A DNA stretch of 64,000 nucleotides, taken from contig NC_088313.1 of assembly GCF_910592395.1 (NCBI RefSeq), positions 15,082,437 to 15,146,436 on the forward strand, in the 5' to 3' direction. The notes beneath the pieces are model-generated. The model saw only the letters and a list, made by a program, of their open reading frames with translations, did not search any database and was not told the origin of the DNA. Position 1 is the stretch's first letter. Each line of letters starts with the position of its first letter. Positions 38,975 to 52,400 of this stretch are shown here, piece by piece. Both the position numbers and the translations under genes were made by a program. This DNA is from Lineus longissimus. Lineage: Eukaryota > Nemertea > Pilidiophora > Heteronemertea > Lineidae.

Positions 38975-41900
38975 ATGCTAATTTTGGACAAAATGGACGA
39001 TGATGTCAGGCTGATTCCGGGCACACAATCCGTAGAAAATAGCCCAACAAGTGCCTCCAGACATGCTGTTTCACATCAATCATCATCGAATAGCTTAGTA
39101 CAGACTGTGTATACTGTCTACACAAGAAGATGGTACATGCTTTTGACGCTATGCCTGCTGAATGCATCAAACGCGATGGTAAACAAACTTCCTTTTTCTG
39201 AGTTGTGTAGTAATTAATGTACACAGTACTGTCACCTGTGAGTACATAGACGTCATAGTACAGACATATACACTGCACTGTAGTCACAGTAACTAGTACC
39301 AGCCCAAAGCTGACAGGATAGGCACTTTTGGGCTGAGGACTAGCTTTGGGCATGCAATACAACGCAGCCGAGGTATTGTCAGAAAAACCATGATTTTTCG
39401 CCAAACAGTGTTGCCACTGTGACTGTTGGTAAAAGGTTCAAAGATGAAAGTGGTATGAAAATGTAGCTTTTAACCCGAGTTATAAATTTCCATGTGGCTA
39501 AATCTAAACGCCGCAAATGTGACTTACTACACATTGTGGTGTGAAGTGTCACAATATTTAGTGGAACTATTTTCTTATCTGAAATACTGATAATTCTTTA
39601 ATTTCAGCTTTGGATTTCCTTCTCCCCAATCGCTAATATCACTGCTGAATTCTATGGCGTAGATACCATGGCAGTTAACTGGTTGTCACTGGTCTTTCTT
39701 GTTGCCTCCATTCCTTGTGGGTTCTTCGCCACATGGTTACTGGATTCCCTCGGACTTCGGACAGGAGTAAGTATACATATGGGAATATTTTCAGCTCAGT
39801 TCAAACTGTAACAAGTCCAAGGTGTGGAAGTAAAAAAGAGTGACAGCCACAGTTGAATAGAGAGATTAGTCACAACAGCTGGAGAAAATGATCTAGAAGG
39901 GCTTACATGACTGCACTTTGGATAGCAAGAAGTGTGTTTAGGGTTGCTGCCCAGTCATCACACTTCTCTTGTTTGGCCATGTACATGTAGCTACATCAGG
40001 GACCTTCAGCAATGGGCCAAGTTGAACAGTAGTTGGACAGCCCTGAGAGAAGAAAAAGTATTGAAAGTTAAACTTAAACATTGAGGGGTTGACCAAATTT
40101 ATTTGTTAGTGTACTGGAGAACCAGTAATCTTAATAATGTCTGTTTGCTCTCTGTTCAGCTCATCACTGGAGCCTGGATCAACTTGATCGGCTCCGTCCT
40201 GCGACTGGTCAGTGGATTGAATGTTCCTGAAGCAGCTGCATATCCACTGGTCATCATTGGTCAGACCATTGCAGCTTGTGCCCAGCCGTTCCTACTCTTC
40301 GCTCCGACAAAACTGGCTGCACTTTGGTTTGAGGAGAATCACAGAGCCACTGCTAATATGATAGCATCTATGTGTAAGTATATAGGATTTTGGGATAACA
40401 TCTATATGCTGGTGAAATTACAGCATTGCTGGCAACACACTGTTTGGAGACAGCCTTGTGATGGTGGAGAAGGGGGTTCTTGCTGTACTCCAGGAGATTG
40501 TACAGTCCTGTCAACTTCCTTACATGTAAAGTAATACATGGTGCATGTGTATATCCAATTGACAGTGACCTATCAAACATACAGAAATATTCATCATTAT
40601 GTGTGACTGTGACTGACATTTCTATTCTATTCTCTTTAACTATTTTTCAGCCAATCCACTGGGTATACTTCTTGCCAATATCCTTTCTCCCGTGATAGTC
40701 AACTCAAAAGCTGACTTCCCTCTTATGGTGAGTAGCTTATGGAGTAATACATTCAAGTTCAAATTCAAGCGGCCTTGAGCAGGGATAACTCGAGAAAATG
40801 TTATTGATGATGCCGTTTCTGATGTAGGTTCTCTGCCTCTTGTGTTCATTCCATTTTGGTTTTGAATGATTTGAACTAATGTACACTTTGCAATTGACGG
40901 TGAATTACTTTCGAAATACTGGATACGGATTAAAAGACCGAATTTGATTGTCTCTGTATCTGTAATTTTCAGTTGGAAATCTATACTGCTCCTGCTATTC
41001 TCACGACACTCATGGCTACCTTTGGAATATGGAGTGCCCTTCCACCCACACCACCGACGGCAAGTGCTGCTGAACAACATGAAAGCTTCTTTGAAGGTTT
41101 ACGAGATGTAAGTTTTACAAAACGACAACAATATGTGACTCGCTCTACCAAAACTAGGCGCTTGTCGCATCTGAACTTGACAGGTTGATTCGGACTACGG
41201 ACTATTGTAGACCTTTTGTGAAATCTATTACAAACTGATTTGGTTACATTTCACCAAAGGTCTACAATAGGGAAATGAACAACAAGTCCGTATCAACCTG
41301 TCAAGTTCAGATGCGACAAGCGCCTAGTTTTGGTAGAGCGGGTCACATATACTTGCTCTGAAATGTCTGCCAAGTAATGTCCTCCACCACATGCACTTAT
41401 TTCGTTAAGAAAATGGATTTCAGGCGCTTACTGTTCATGTTCAGTGGTCAGATAGGATTTCATAGTCACATTTTATTTCTTGATTGTCTTCTTATCTTTG
41501 CAGATACTCCGAAACAAAGCCTACTGGGTCTTGTTCTTTGCATTTGGTACTGGAGTGGCCCTCTTCAATACTTTGTCATCCCTGCTGGAACAGGTATTCT
41601 GTGCAAGAGGCTATAGTGATGTAAGTAAATGATGATTAAATGGAAAGTTTCTGCATTTCATATGCCATAAAAGATGTCAAGTCATATATATGAATATGGC
41701 ACTTATGGAATGTCATTTCATATGCAATATAATAAAAGATGTCAGGTCATATATGAATATGGCACTTATGGAATGTCATTTCATATGCAATATAAAAGAT
41801 GTCAGGTCATATATGAATATGGCACTTATGGAATGCCATTTCATATGCAATATAAAAGATGTCAGGTCATATATGAATATGGCACTTATGGAATGTCATT

Positions 41901-43906
41901 TCATATGCAATATAAAAAATGTCAGGTCATATATATGAATATGGCACTTATGGAATGTCATTTCATATGCAATATAAAAGATGTCAGGTCATCTATGAAT
42001 ATGGCACTTATTGAATGTCATTTCATATGCAATATAAAAGATCTCAGGTCATATATGAATATGGCACTTATGGAATGTCGATAACAACTTCTTTACTATG
42101 AATACAAGGTGTAATTGAGAGGTCTGTGAAGACAAGACAGTGACAAGTAAACAGCCAACATTAATTATACATTAGAAACCCCTGACACTGGCTTATTAGG
42201 GATGTATTTCACTGGTTCTTGTTTCAGGACTTTGCTGGGATATGTGGTGCCTTGTTGATAGGATGCGGTGTGATAGGTGCAGGTGTTGCTGGTGTTATAG
42301 TTGACAAAACGAAAAAGTTTGAAGAAGTGGCAAAGTTATGTTATGTGATGGCTGCTCTTTCACTTATATTCTTCACATTGGTAAGTTAATGTACATGCAA
42401 TTCATGCGGTTGTTTTTGATTAATGACCATGCTCCTGAGCAAATTCTAAGTCATCAGGTCATTGCCAAAATAAGGTAAAAAAGAATTTCTGAAGTGTCTT
42501 CCAGCTTGGATTTTGCCATCAGGAATGGCTGTCCTTGAAACAAAAAGATAAAATTCTAATATAGTACAGTACAAGACAGTATACTGGTAGTAGTACATGT
42601 CAGTTCGACTTTTTAATTCCAGATATCCATGCACAGAGATCAACCAGCTCTTGTTGCCTTATCTCTTGCCCTCTTTGGCTTCTTTGGCTTTGCCTTGTAT
42701 CCTGTATGCCTGGAACTGGGAGTAGAATGCACATTCCCAGTGGCTGAGGGCACCAGTGCTGGCTTCCTCATGATATCTGGGTAAGTCTCCTGAACAAATA
42801 TTCCTGAATTTCATTCATGTATTTATTGTTTACTGGTATATTTTGAGAGTTGTGTAGCCAAGTCTCCTGATAGCGCTCATCAACTCTGACTGCTGGAGTC
42901 AGATTTCATGAGCTTTATCACTGAGATAATGATTGTCTCTGAGTAATATTGATATGTCGTCTGCTTCATTTCAGGCAAATCATTGGTGTGGTGTTCATTA
43001 TGATTATGCAGGTGATCGCACAGCCCCTGTCAGCCGAAAATATGCCGTACCAGGTCTGCACTGGCAACCAAACTCTTGGTGATACAAACATTACACCCCT
43101 TGATTACACAAGTAAGTTTTTTCCAAATTGATCTAGGGCCTACACCCTGCAGAATTTCTTCAGAGGGAACCAGTAAAGTTGTCCATTAGGGTGGCATGAG
43201 GGTTAAACTTCGAAATAGAATACGTCACAATATCCACTCCCAAGGATGTCCCAAGTTTTGACCGTGACTGACCAACTTTCTACATGACCTCTGCCTAGCA
43301 CAACGAACAAGCACACTGTTATTCTGAGCCAGCTGGTCAAAAGTGAGGTTGCTCTAATCCACTAATAATCTATCTTAGGGAGCCTCATAACCTAGTGGTT
43401 AACACTGCTGGCTACCACGCAATAGGGCCCGGGGAGAACCCATGATTGTATTTCTTGATGAATCGGCATGGCTTTCAAGGAACTAAAATTCCTGGCTCTG
43501 TACAACATGTACATTAACGTATGAAATAGTCGAGGGTCTGTCGGATGAGACTAAAAGCCGTGGTCCCTTGCACCTGAGTGTCTATGCCAGGGCAAGTAAA
43601 AGATCCCACATAGGTGGACAGTAGCCTATAGTGGACTCCATACCTCCGGCAAAAATCCAATAGGGTTACGACGCCGGTAATGATGATGATCTTTTATGAT
43701 AAGAAGTCCTTTGCTTATTTTCAGTTCCGGACCTTGTGTTGAGCGGAGCTGCATCATTGGCTGCATGTGTTCTTTTACTGGCATTTTGGTGTCCTTACAA
43801 AAGACTTCGGAGAGAGACACAATCCGTTGCAAATCCCATTCTCAACTTTAGTGGAAGTGCAGCAGGAGGCAGCAGTAATAGCCAAGTGAATACACAACTT
43901 CAATAA
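38975..43906 (+). CDS. SLC49A3: Solute carrier 49 member A3 (MFSD7-type MFS transporter)
   Basis: Ten exons: 38975-39178, 39608-39766, 40160-40373, 40651-40727, 40973-41107, 41504-41620, 42228-42380, 42623-42780, 42975-43111, 43725-43906. They encode 511 residues, or 505 from the ATG at 38993. A ~60-residue cytosolic N-terminus leads to RRWYMLLTLCLLNASNAM, WISFSPIANITAEFYGVD, NWLSLVFLVASIPCG, GAWINLIGSVLR, APTKLAALWF and NPLGILLANILSPV. These blocks follow human SLC49A3, a 12-helix major facilitator relative of the haem/choline transporters FLVCR1/2 and of SLC49A4. Its substrate is not established. The C-terminal tail is short and Ser/Asn-rich. Later introns carry a MITE, a minisatellite and a SINE. 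Confidence 0.94.
41134..41347. mobile_element. TIR element with TA target site in SLC49A3 intron 5
   Basis: A ~214-bp element with ~58-bp terminal inverted repeats. It begins TGTGACTCGCTCTACCAAAA and ends with the near-exact complement ending GCGGGTCACA, flanked on both sides by TA. A second inner inverted pair (GGTCTACAATAG and complement) lies in the middle. The TA flanks and long TIRs suggest a Tc1/mariner-type MITE. Confidence 0.85.
41654..42079 (+). repeat. 60-bp minisatellite in SLC49A3 intron 6
   Basis: About seven copies of a 60-bp unit with GAATATGGCACTTATGGAAT and GTCATTTCATATGCAATATA. The copies are nearly identical and the length is a multiple of three, which makes repeat-encoded reading frames of no coding significance. 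Confidence 0.93.
43375..43700 (+). mobile_element. tRNA-derived SINE-like element in SLC49A3 intron 9
   Basis: Starts GAGCCTCATAACCTAGTGGT, an A-box-like start of a tRNA-derived SINE. The B-box is degenerate. A body with AAGATCCCACATAGGTGG follows, and the element closes near a GATGATGAT tail. Related body sequence, ATATCCCACATAGGGAG, occurs at ~55835. Confidence 0.6.
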
Positions 43907-45179
43907 ACCTTGGCTAGGGGAATTGCCGTCTGTTTTGAAATAAGTTGAATTTACTCCAGTAGGCCTATTTCACAATTAGACCATTGTTATCTGTTAGTGG
44001 TAACAGACTGGTGTGACATGTCATCATTATGTATGAGAGGAGGGACACACCTGGCTTTTGGTCTGGATCAAAACCTAGACTGGCTTTTTGGGGGTGCAAC
44101 AGAAATTTTTGTTCAGGTTCAGGTGTTCAGGTAATTTGGCGGCAGATGCCGTTGTGTCATTTGTTCGCATTCTTGTCCTGCAGATCAGCTTCTGATAATG
44201 TTGATGAAAAGCAAATTTAGACAGGATGAAATTATAATCATGTTTTTATTTATTGGGTGATGTGTATATTGTACAAACGCCAATCATAGCTTGTGAAGTC
44301 TCTTTACCAAACGTCACTCCCATGAGAATTACATGTCTTGGGTTTTGCCACTATAGTTTTTGTAGATTCCATCCATTGTGGTTATAGTTCACGCAAGAAG
44401 TTCTATTTCAGGTCATTGTTAAGGTATTTGAGTCTAAAAGTGAAGCTAAAGTTGGCATGCTGGCTGAATTTCAGAGAGGTATCGCGCACTCCTGAAAACA
44501 ACACAGCATTGGTTCTTGAATAAATTGATTTTGTCCATTCATGCACTCCTACTTAATGGAATGGTTTTGTAATGATCCAAAGTCTTTCAACACTGTAAAA
44601 GTTATCTTTTTTAGAGGATACTGGTATGTCTTACCTGTGAAGAATCAATTCCCGAACTTTATGTGAATCAGCCAGGCCTTCCAACTTGCTGAGCTGGCCT
44701 GTCCTTGGAAAGGAGAATGTTTTTCGATAATGTTAGAAAAACTGTGTCATTGAAGTTTTCTTGTGATGAATACATTTTTTAAGGTCTCTAAAAGTCTATC
44801 CTGCTCTATCCAAGGCAGGATGCTCAGCAAGTGGGAAGGCCTGCCTAGGATCAACCATGCCTAAGGTTCTCAGTCAGTTTGAAAAGTGATTCTCCAGGTT
44901 GGTCTCACAAATCCGAAATACGGGTTTGATATGAATTAATCTCCTTTTTTTTGTTGAATTTGATTGCGAATGCCTAAAGCTTGGTAATCAGTTAATGTTA
45001 GCTCAGGATGTTATTGGGGTGACCCAGATTTGTTTATAAAATGCTGCCTGTAGTGTAGTATTTATGTCTTGTGTAAACAATGGGCTTTTTTGAACAAAAT
45101 GAATGTGAGTGGTTCTGTACCATATATCTAAAGACTGAAGCTACTTTTATAATTCTCCTATGTATATTTTATGTACAAA
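43907..45179 (+). other. SLC49A3: Probable 3' UTR of SLC49A3
   Basis: Non-coding sequence between the TAA (43904-43906) and the candidate poly(A) signal. It contains an imperfect inverted pair around AAGGCCTTCCAACTTGCTGAG-like sequence at ~44685-44850 but no coding frame of interest. Confidence 0.45.
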
Positions 45180-45185
45180 AATAAA
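45180..45185 (+). terminator. Poly(A) signal, SLC49A3
   Basis: AATAAA about 1.27 kb downstream of the stop in an AT-rich stretch. It is the best candidate for the SLC49A3 transcript end. Confidence 0.55.
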
Positions 45186-45348
45186 ATTATTTAATTTAAA
45201 CTGTTGTGTTGTTTCACTTCCAATTCATTTTAGCTGATATGACAGCAGTTTCTATCTACTGTGGAAAACGATGCTTGATCTCCCCATTCTCTGTACCTGG
45301 AATCGACTTTTGGTCGTAATCCCTGAAATAGCTGCCAACATGCTCTTC

Positions 45349-45768
45349 ATTAACACCTTCAGCGCCGAACCACGTAACTCTACGTGGCCCAAATCCCCCC
45401 CCCCCCTTGAGCTGGTTATCGGAGTCTCGTAGACTTCATGAAAGAACTACGCCATCCCCATCTTCAGGGCAAGGGAGGAACTGAAAATACCAAACTGTCT
45501 TTTCACGGTCTTTTCAGTTCCTATCTTGCCCTGAAGATGGCGATGGCCTAGTTTCATGAAGTCATTTAAAGTTTTGAACTACGCCACCGCCATCTTCAGG
45601 GCACGGTAGGAACTGAAAAGACCGTTAGATCTTTTCAGTTCCTACCTTGCCCTGAAGATGGCGATGGCGTAGTTCTTTCATGAAGTCCATGAGACTCCGA
45701 TAAACAGCTCAAAGAGGGGGGATTTGGGCCACGCAGATCTACGTGGTTCGGCGCTGAAGGTGTTAATG
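45349..45768. mobile_element. Foldback element with nested palindromes
   Basis: About 420 bp. The outer arms start ATTAACACCTTCAGCGCCGA and end in the reverse complement. The next layer carries CACGTGG-type half-sites and C/G runs. The interior has four alternating copies of a CTGAAGATGGCGATGG unit. Such multi-layer inverted repeats are typical of non-autonomous foldback transposons. It lies between SLC49A3 and FAM184A. Confidence 0.85.
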
Positions 45769-46496
45769 TTGGACAACCACTGAATATATTGATCATCATC
45801 CTCATAACCTGCAACTGTGTGACCCAGGGCCCAGTGCTCCTGGGGCTGGGCGTGGCGTCGTTCCGATTCCTGACCTTTTCACCTCCACTGGCTCCAGTCG
45901 TTTCGGGGGGGGGGGGGGGTATTGTATATTGCATATTGTAACTACTCTTCAGACCGGGGACTTGTGACAGCTACTGCCATCAGATTGGTTGTGACATGGT
46001 CTCTACAGGGAGACATACTAGACATCAACAAGAATGATAGATGATGCAAAGTTATATTCCAGCCTATGATCAATAAAAAAGTGACTTGCCCGAGGTCTCA
46101 AGGAAGTCTAAATGCAACCCCACAGACAGTTGATGGGTCTTTGACATCCAGTCCCAGGGAGCGAAACGACTTCAATTTGGAGCGAAATGACTGGGGCGAA
46201 AAGGTTAGGGAGCGAAACAACCGCAATCTGCAATGTACCCATTGACCCCGACTCCAAGGAAACCGATAAACTATTAATTGGGACTATTTCTTTAAATAGG
46301 TCAACTGTATTCTAGCGGTCTATCACACTCTTGTGTTAAGCTTTTCTAGGCAATGATTTTAAAAGAATTTGATGCAATAATAATGAAACATTAATTCGTA
46401 TCAATTTGGATACATATATTTGCCTTCTGCATGCGTTAGTCGTAAGTGAGAAAGACCTACTTTTGCACAAGTGACTAATCTACCAAAACATCCAAG

Positions 46497-49400
46497 ATGG
46501 CGAGTGGTACAAAATCTGCCACTTTCAACTATTACAACAGCGGAAAGTATGGGACTTTGCCTCAAAATCCGCCCAAAGACATGGAGGTTACCCAAGACAT
46601 GCATCTTAAGATGTCAAAGAAGATTGCCCAGTTGACAAAGGTGAAATATTTTGTTGTTTTATCTCTCGGTTTGAGTGCTTTTGCAGCTGTGTTTTCAAGC
46701 AAAATGTCACTTCACTCTTCAGTTTTGTGGAGGAATGTACAGTAACTTTACTTAGAGTAGGCCTATGAGTATGATGAGTATAAGGCCTATGTCAGTAGTA
46801 CACAGTATAGTACCTACACATGTACACGCAATATATGCGTGATCACAATAACTTGCAGAGCATAAGCCTACATGTGACGCTGTGATCATTAATGAGTGTG
46901 GACTGTGGTACTGGTAGGCCTACGGCTAGTACAAGCTAGAACAGTGCCATAGAGCATAGGATTAGGAATGCGTAGCCTGGTCGGGGGGGGGGGGGGGGGG
47001 GCTAAGGAATTCTGATCGTTTAGTGGCCGAAGTTTGCCCAAAACTATGTCTTCATCGAATGCCCTGTATTGGCTGTACCGGTAATACTATAATAGTGTAT
47101 TATATTACATTGTTGCCACTGTTGTTAAAGTTAATGCATGATATCCCCTTGTTTAATACTAAGTTATCTCATCTTTCAGGTGATCTACGCTCTGAACACT
47201 AAGAATGACGAACATGAGGCCATCATCCAAACAATCAAAGAACAAAATGAAGAGCGGATGCAGCAGCTGTTGTCCGAGACGCGGCAGAAACTGGCACAAT
47301 ACCGCGAAAAGATCGGGAGTGAAGTGGAGTACAAGCGGCGGATAGAACATCTTGAGACGTCAGTCATCGAATATGAGAAGCAGCGAAAACAAGCGCTGAC
47401 AGAGTTTGACTTTTTCCGAAAACAGTCCGAGGATAGGGAAACTGAATTAAAATCTGACCATTCACAAAAGGTGCTCTCTCTCTCAAGAGAAGTTTTAGCG
47501 TTGAAGAGACAATTTGAAGACCAGTTACAGAAGTACGATGAATCTTGTGTGCAATTTGAATTAGATAAGCAAAATGCTCTTGAGGATTTGAAGCAGGCGC
47601 ATAAGATTGAAATTGAAGAGTTGTTGAAGGCACAGAGTAGCCAGGCTAGTGATGTCATCAGTCAGAAACAAATGTTAGAAAAACAATATAGTCAAAAGTT
47701 TGAGAAATTGAAAGAAGATTTAGAAAGAGTACAAGAAGAGAAGAAACACCTTGCTGAAGATTATGAATCGAAATTAAGCAAAGCTCAAGCATTTTATGAA
47801 AAAGAACTGGCTGTTCTAAAAGAACGACAGAATTCCACCACAGACAGTCAGCTGAGGGCACTCCAGGAGGAGAATGAGAAAATGCGAAAGGACTTTAGCT
47901 TCCAAGAGATGCAATTCAAAAAGCGGATAGACGATTTATTGAATCAACTGTCCATTGCTGAGGAGGATGTAGACAAATACAAGAAGGACTTGAAAGATCT
48001 GAGTGATAGCCTGCAGAGTAAAGATTCAAACTCAGCTGCTTTGGCTCGGGAGGTGAGTTTGCCAACCTACGTTTAGCTCAAGGAATCGTAGAGGACTCAA
48101 GTAACCAGAAAAATGAAATTGAATTGATAGGATCTGGCCACAAGGACATGGCAGCCTGCCCTTCACGTCAAAAACTTTCAAAGATTCATGGTCTTTTGTC
48201 AAGAAATTTCTAAAGGCGTCACAGGCTCTCCTTTCAGTCCATTCCCCCCCCCCCCCCTACCAACCACAAAGGATTCTAGTAAATCTTTTGTGCTGTGTTA
48301 ATTCTAATCACCATCCACATCTTATGAACTATTTCAGTTGGCAGAAGTGCGCCAAGAGGCCTCAGAGGCGATGATGAAGCTGAGACAAGTTGAAGCCGAG
48401 CTGACAGCATCGAAACAGCGATGTGAGGACCAGGCTGCAGAAATGATAAAAAAATCAGGTATGAAGAGGCCTGCCCTTCTGGTTGCTGTTTTCCTTTTGC
48501 TGATCACTGTTGCATTCATTATTAGAGAATTTCAAACAAGTGTTTGATGTGCTGTTCAAGTGGCCATGATCCTCTTTGAAGCACCTTGCTGTACCGCCCT
48601 GCCCCCTTTTTCTCAAACATTGGGTGATATGAATAAAGGCTAGCAAATGCTTTTACTTCAATTTTGTACAGAAAGGCCAAGTGTAAATGTACATGGAGTT
48701 TTAGATAAAAGCATTTACTACTCTTTATTCATCTCACCCATTGACTCTGTTACCGGTAGTACATGTAACTTGTCATGTAAAACTTCCATTAAAGGAATTA
48801 CCAATAATTACATCTTTCAATTCAGCTCTCATTGGTGAACTAGAAGCAACAAGACTCCAAAATGAAGCCATGATCTCCGACCTCTCCTCGGAACTTTCAA
48901 GATTAAAAGACAAGCTGGCGTGGCTCGAGAAGGAGAGGAGATCACTTGAAATGAAGAGCAGTAGCCAGACGGAGGAGCAGTTTAATCAGATACGATCTTT
49001 AGAAAGGGTATGTGCATGAAGTATTTAACTTTCAGTCACACCCTGTGGAATTGGCAGCAATCTCTCTGAACATCTTCCACCTCTCCAAGCAGCCTCGGGC
49101 TGGAGAACACCTCTTAACAAGGCCCTTGAACTGACAGGTTCCTTAGAGTGGCGAGGCTATCAGTGCACACAAGGAGACATTGCTAACCATTGCTACATCT
49201 CAAGCCTTGGTCATGGTGTTCGAACGAAAACAATTAAGATGTATGACTCGCTTTTTTTCCACTTCAGTTCTACCTTTCAAAAGGGGTATCATCATCCAAA
49301 GTCCAAGTAGTAGTGACATTTGTATCAGAATTTTTATGAATAAAAATATGGTTTTAGTTTAGGTTTTTTACTTGTCAGAACTTTTGTCAACTCATTGTCA

Positions 49401-52400
49401 TTTGCTCATATTCCATTCTGTATTCCAGGCTCTCGAGGACCTCTCCGTAGAAAAACAAACCCAGAAAGAGAAATACGACCGCGAGCTGAAGAACCTGCAG
49501 GAACGGGCAAATCAGCGAGAGAAACTCCTCCTCCAGGAACACGAGAGCCGGGTTAATGAATTGTTGTCAACGAGTGGTGCAGAGACTCAGAAAACGAAGC
49601 AGAGCTTGGAAGATGAGCTCAAGAGGTTAAAACAGGTGCGTTCAACCCCTGAAGAGATGTGTATGTCCTTTTTGGATGGGGGGAGCTGATATATCGAGGT
49701 AGTTGACTAGGTACTTTGTCGGGAAGGCAGGGTGTTGTGGCTATTAGCATACTTGATAATGGTTTTGAATAATTTTGTTAAAGAATTTAAAAATAACAAC
49801 TATTTGGTCCAAGCCTGCAATGTTGAGCACTGGGCTTTCCTCTAAAAGTTCCTCAATATAATCGGACATTTTCCTTTCAGGAATTGGAGAGCAAGCTTGA
49901 GAGTGAGACGGCCAGACTGACCAAGGAGCGAGACGACATCAGAGCCGAGTATGAGAAAACAAAAACCGATCTAACATCCCAACTTGAAGCAGCTAAAGCA
50001 GAGGTATAAACTAAAGTGCCAACAAACAAGAGATTTTTATTGCAGAAACCTGTTGTCTGTGTAATTGTTGCTGCGGTGTGGGATAAAAAGATCTCTCATC
50101 TGCAGGTGAAACCCATGAACGTTGGGTTTTATATTAGCAGAAACAGACAAAGAGCAGCTTGCTATCTGTTTCTGATATTGTGAGTTTTCGCTTTCTCGTC
50201 CGAGAAGTTCTCCGCTGAGAAAGAGTTCTTCGAAACATTTCACAGATAGAAATGAAATGCCTTCAACATTTCTTCATTATCGTTTCAGATCAAAAGGTTG
50301 GAGGCATTGATAAAAGAGAGCAGAGATGGCTTAGGGTCAGCATCGACCAAGGTCAGTGCCCTGAATGAGGCGTCTGCTAAATTACAGAAAGAGTTGGAAG
50401 CTACCAAGTCCGATCTGTTGTCTTCACAGAAAAGTTCTAAAAATCTTCAGGTTTGTATGTTTAATATGTTTTTGGTCCAAGTTCAGAATTAGGATTGGGG
50501 TGTGAGGGAATGAAGCTCAACATACCAAACATGAATTGACCCAGTTAGTCTGACTCATGAGGTCATTATTAATGAGCAAAGCAAGAATTCATGGTGATGA
50601 ACTGGCCGAGTCCTTAGGAATTAGGTCACACAGCGTCTGTTTTTCAACAACACAGAGCTAGATGTAAGCATACATGTCCATCAGCTGCAAATACATAACA
50701 CTGGATACACTGTGAAAAGGAACGCGTGTTTCTTCGGAACTAGAAGTTTGTAATTCATGAGATTTCCGGGACCTCACTAATGATTCCTTCTTCTCCATGT
50801 CTGACATCTCTCTGTGAACTTTTCTCTAACAACAGGGTGAGCTTGACAAGTTACAAGGCATCCATGACACAAGTCTGAAGGATCACAAAGTAGAACTAGA
50901 AACAAGACTTGATAAACTTACAAAGGAGTTAGAAGAAAAGTGGACAGATACTCTAAGGTTGGTCCTTCTTTCGCATTCAGAAACTCCCACCACCAAAATA
51001 TCAACTACCGATTGCACATTTATAGCTCTGAAATTGATCATTAGTTATCTGAAGAATTCATACTAGGCAAGAAACTGGCCATTCGTTTCATTAAGCTGAT
51101 GCTGCACTAGTCAGAATCATGGGAGAAAAATGAATTTGTTCCTTGTTCCTTGGGCATCCTTATTCAATAATTCATTCTATTCTTTTCTTTTCTGTTCACC
51201 GAGAAAGTCTTCATTTAGCTGAGGGTTCCTCTTGAATCAAAATTAAAACAGAACTAGTTTTTGTTTTCAATTTGTGCATTTTCCACGTTTCAGGAAAGAA
51301 TGTGCTAAAGTTCGCCATGACATAACTATTGAGAAAGATGAGGATAAACGCGCTACCCTTGCTCAACTGACAAGTATGAAAGACAATGAGATGAAAGCAA
51401 GTAAAGAAGGCTGGCAGGTCAAGATGAATGAGCTGCTGGAACAGGTATGTTCTGGTTGCTTTACTGTGAAGATTATATTATCCTGGCATAGATTAGGTAG
51501 AAAGAAATCATTGACGAGTTGTTTATTTTGACTCCTGGCACGCAGTGGCATTGGCGGATTCATCGGCCCTTCTCCTTCACGTTTTGAGTCTGGTCACGAC
51601 AATGTTATCGTTGTTTGGGTCAACTAGAGCTGCTGGCTGAGGCCTAGTACGAGGTGGAAGCCTAGGGACGAGGAGATATGGTATCTCACCCCGACCCGTA
51701 CTCTTTGCGTATGATCCCAAGGTTTCTTTTTGGTTCATAAACCTCAGAGGGTATATAGTATGCATCAACACAACAATTGCGAGATTGTCAGGGTACTTGG
51801 AGTAAATATCATGTTGTGCAGTTAATTTTTCATTGGATTTCTGATCTTTTTATCTCAAATTCAATTCCTCTTTAACTTTTCCAGATCACAAAACTGAAGC
51901 AAAGCATGAGAAACAAGGAGGAATCGACTTCGTCAGAACTTGATAAACTACGAGATGAAATGGAGGCTGAAGCAAGGAGATTACGGGACGAAATGCTCGT
52001 CGCTGCTGACGATTATGCGAGAAAAATCAAATGGATGGAGAATAACCAAAAAGAAGAATTACGCCGATTACAAGAAAAGCAAGAGCAGGAGTTGGAGGAT
52101 TTACGAAACGATTTGAAGCGGAAGCATATGGAGGAGTTATCGGCACAGATGTCTGCGCATCGTGTGACCGTGGAAAGTGTTCAGGATCAAGCGGAAAAGA
52201 AACGTCTTTCAGGTCTGAGCTCACTGACGGAGAAACACAAGAAGGAAACAGGTACGTTTGTTTCACTTATCTTTGTTGATTATAGTTGGTTAACTTGGCC
52301 CCAAGCAGTCTAGCCCTTGGCAAATCTGCCCCTATTTTCTGGGTTTGGTTAACTTGGCCCCAAACAGTCCAGCCCTTGGAAAATCTGCCCCTATTTTCTG

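Noticed and set aside
41674-42084. 136-codon repeat-encoded frame
   Set aside because: Produced by the 60-bp minisatellite in an SLC49A3 intron.
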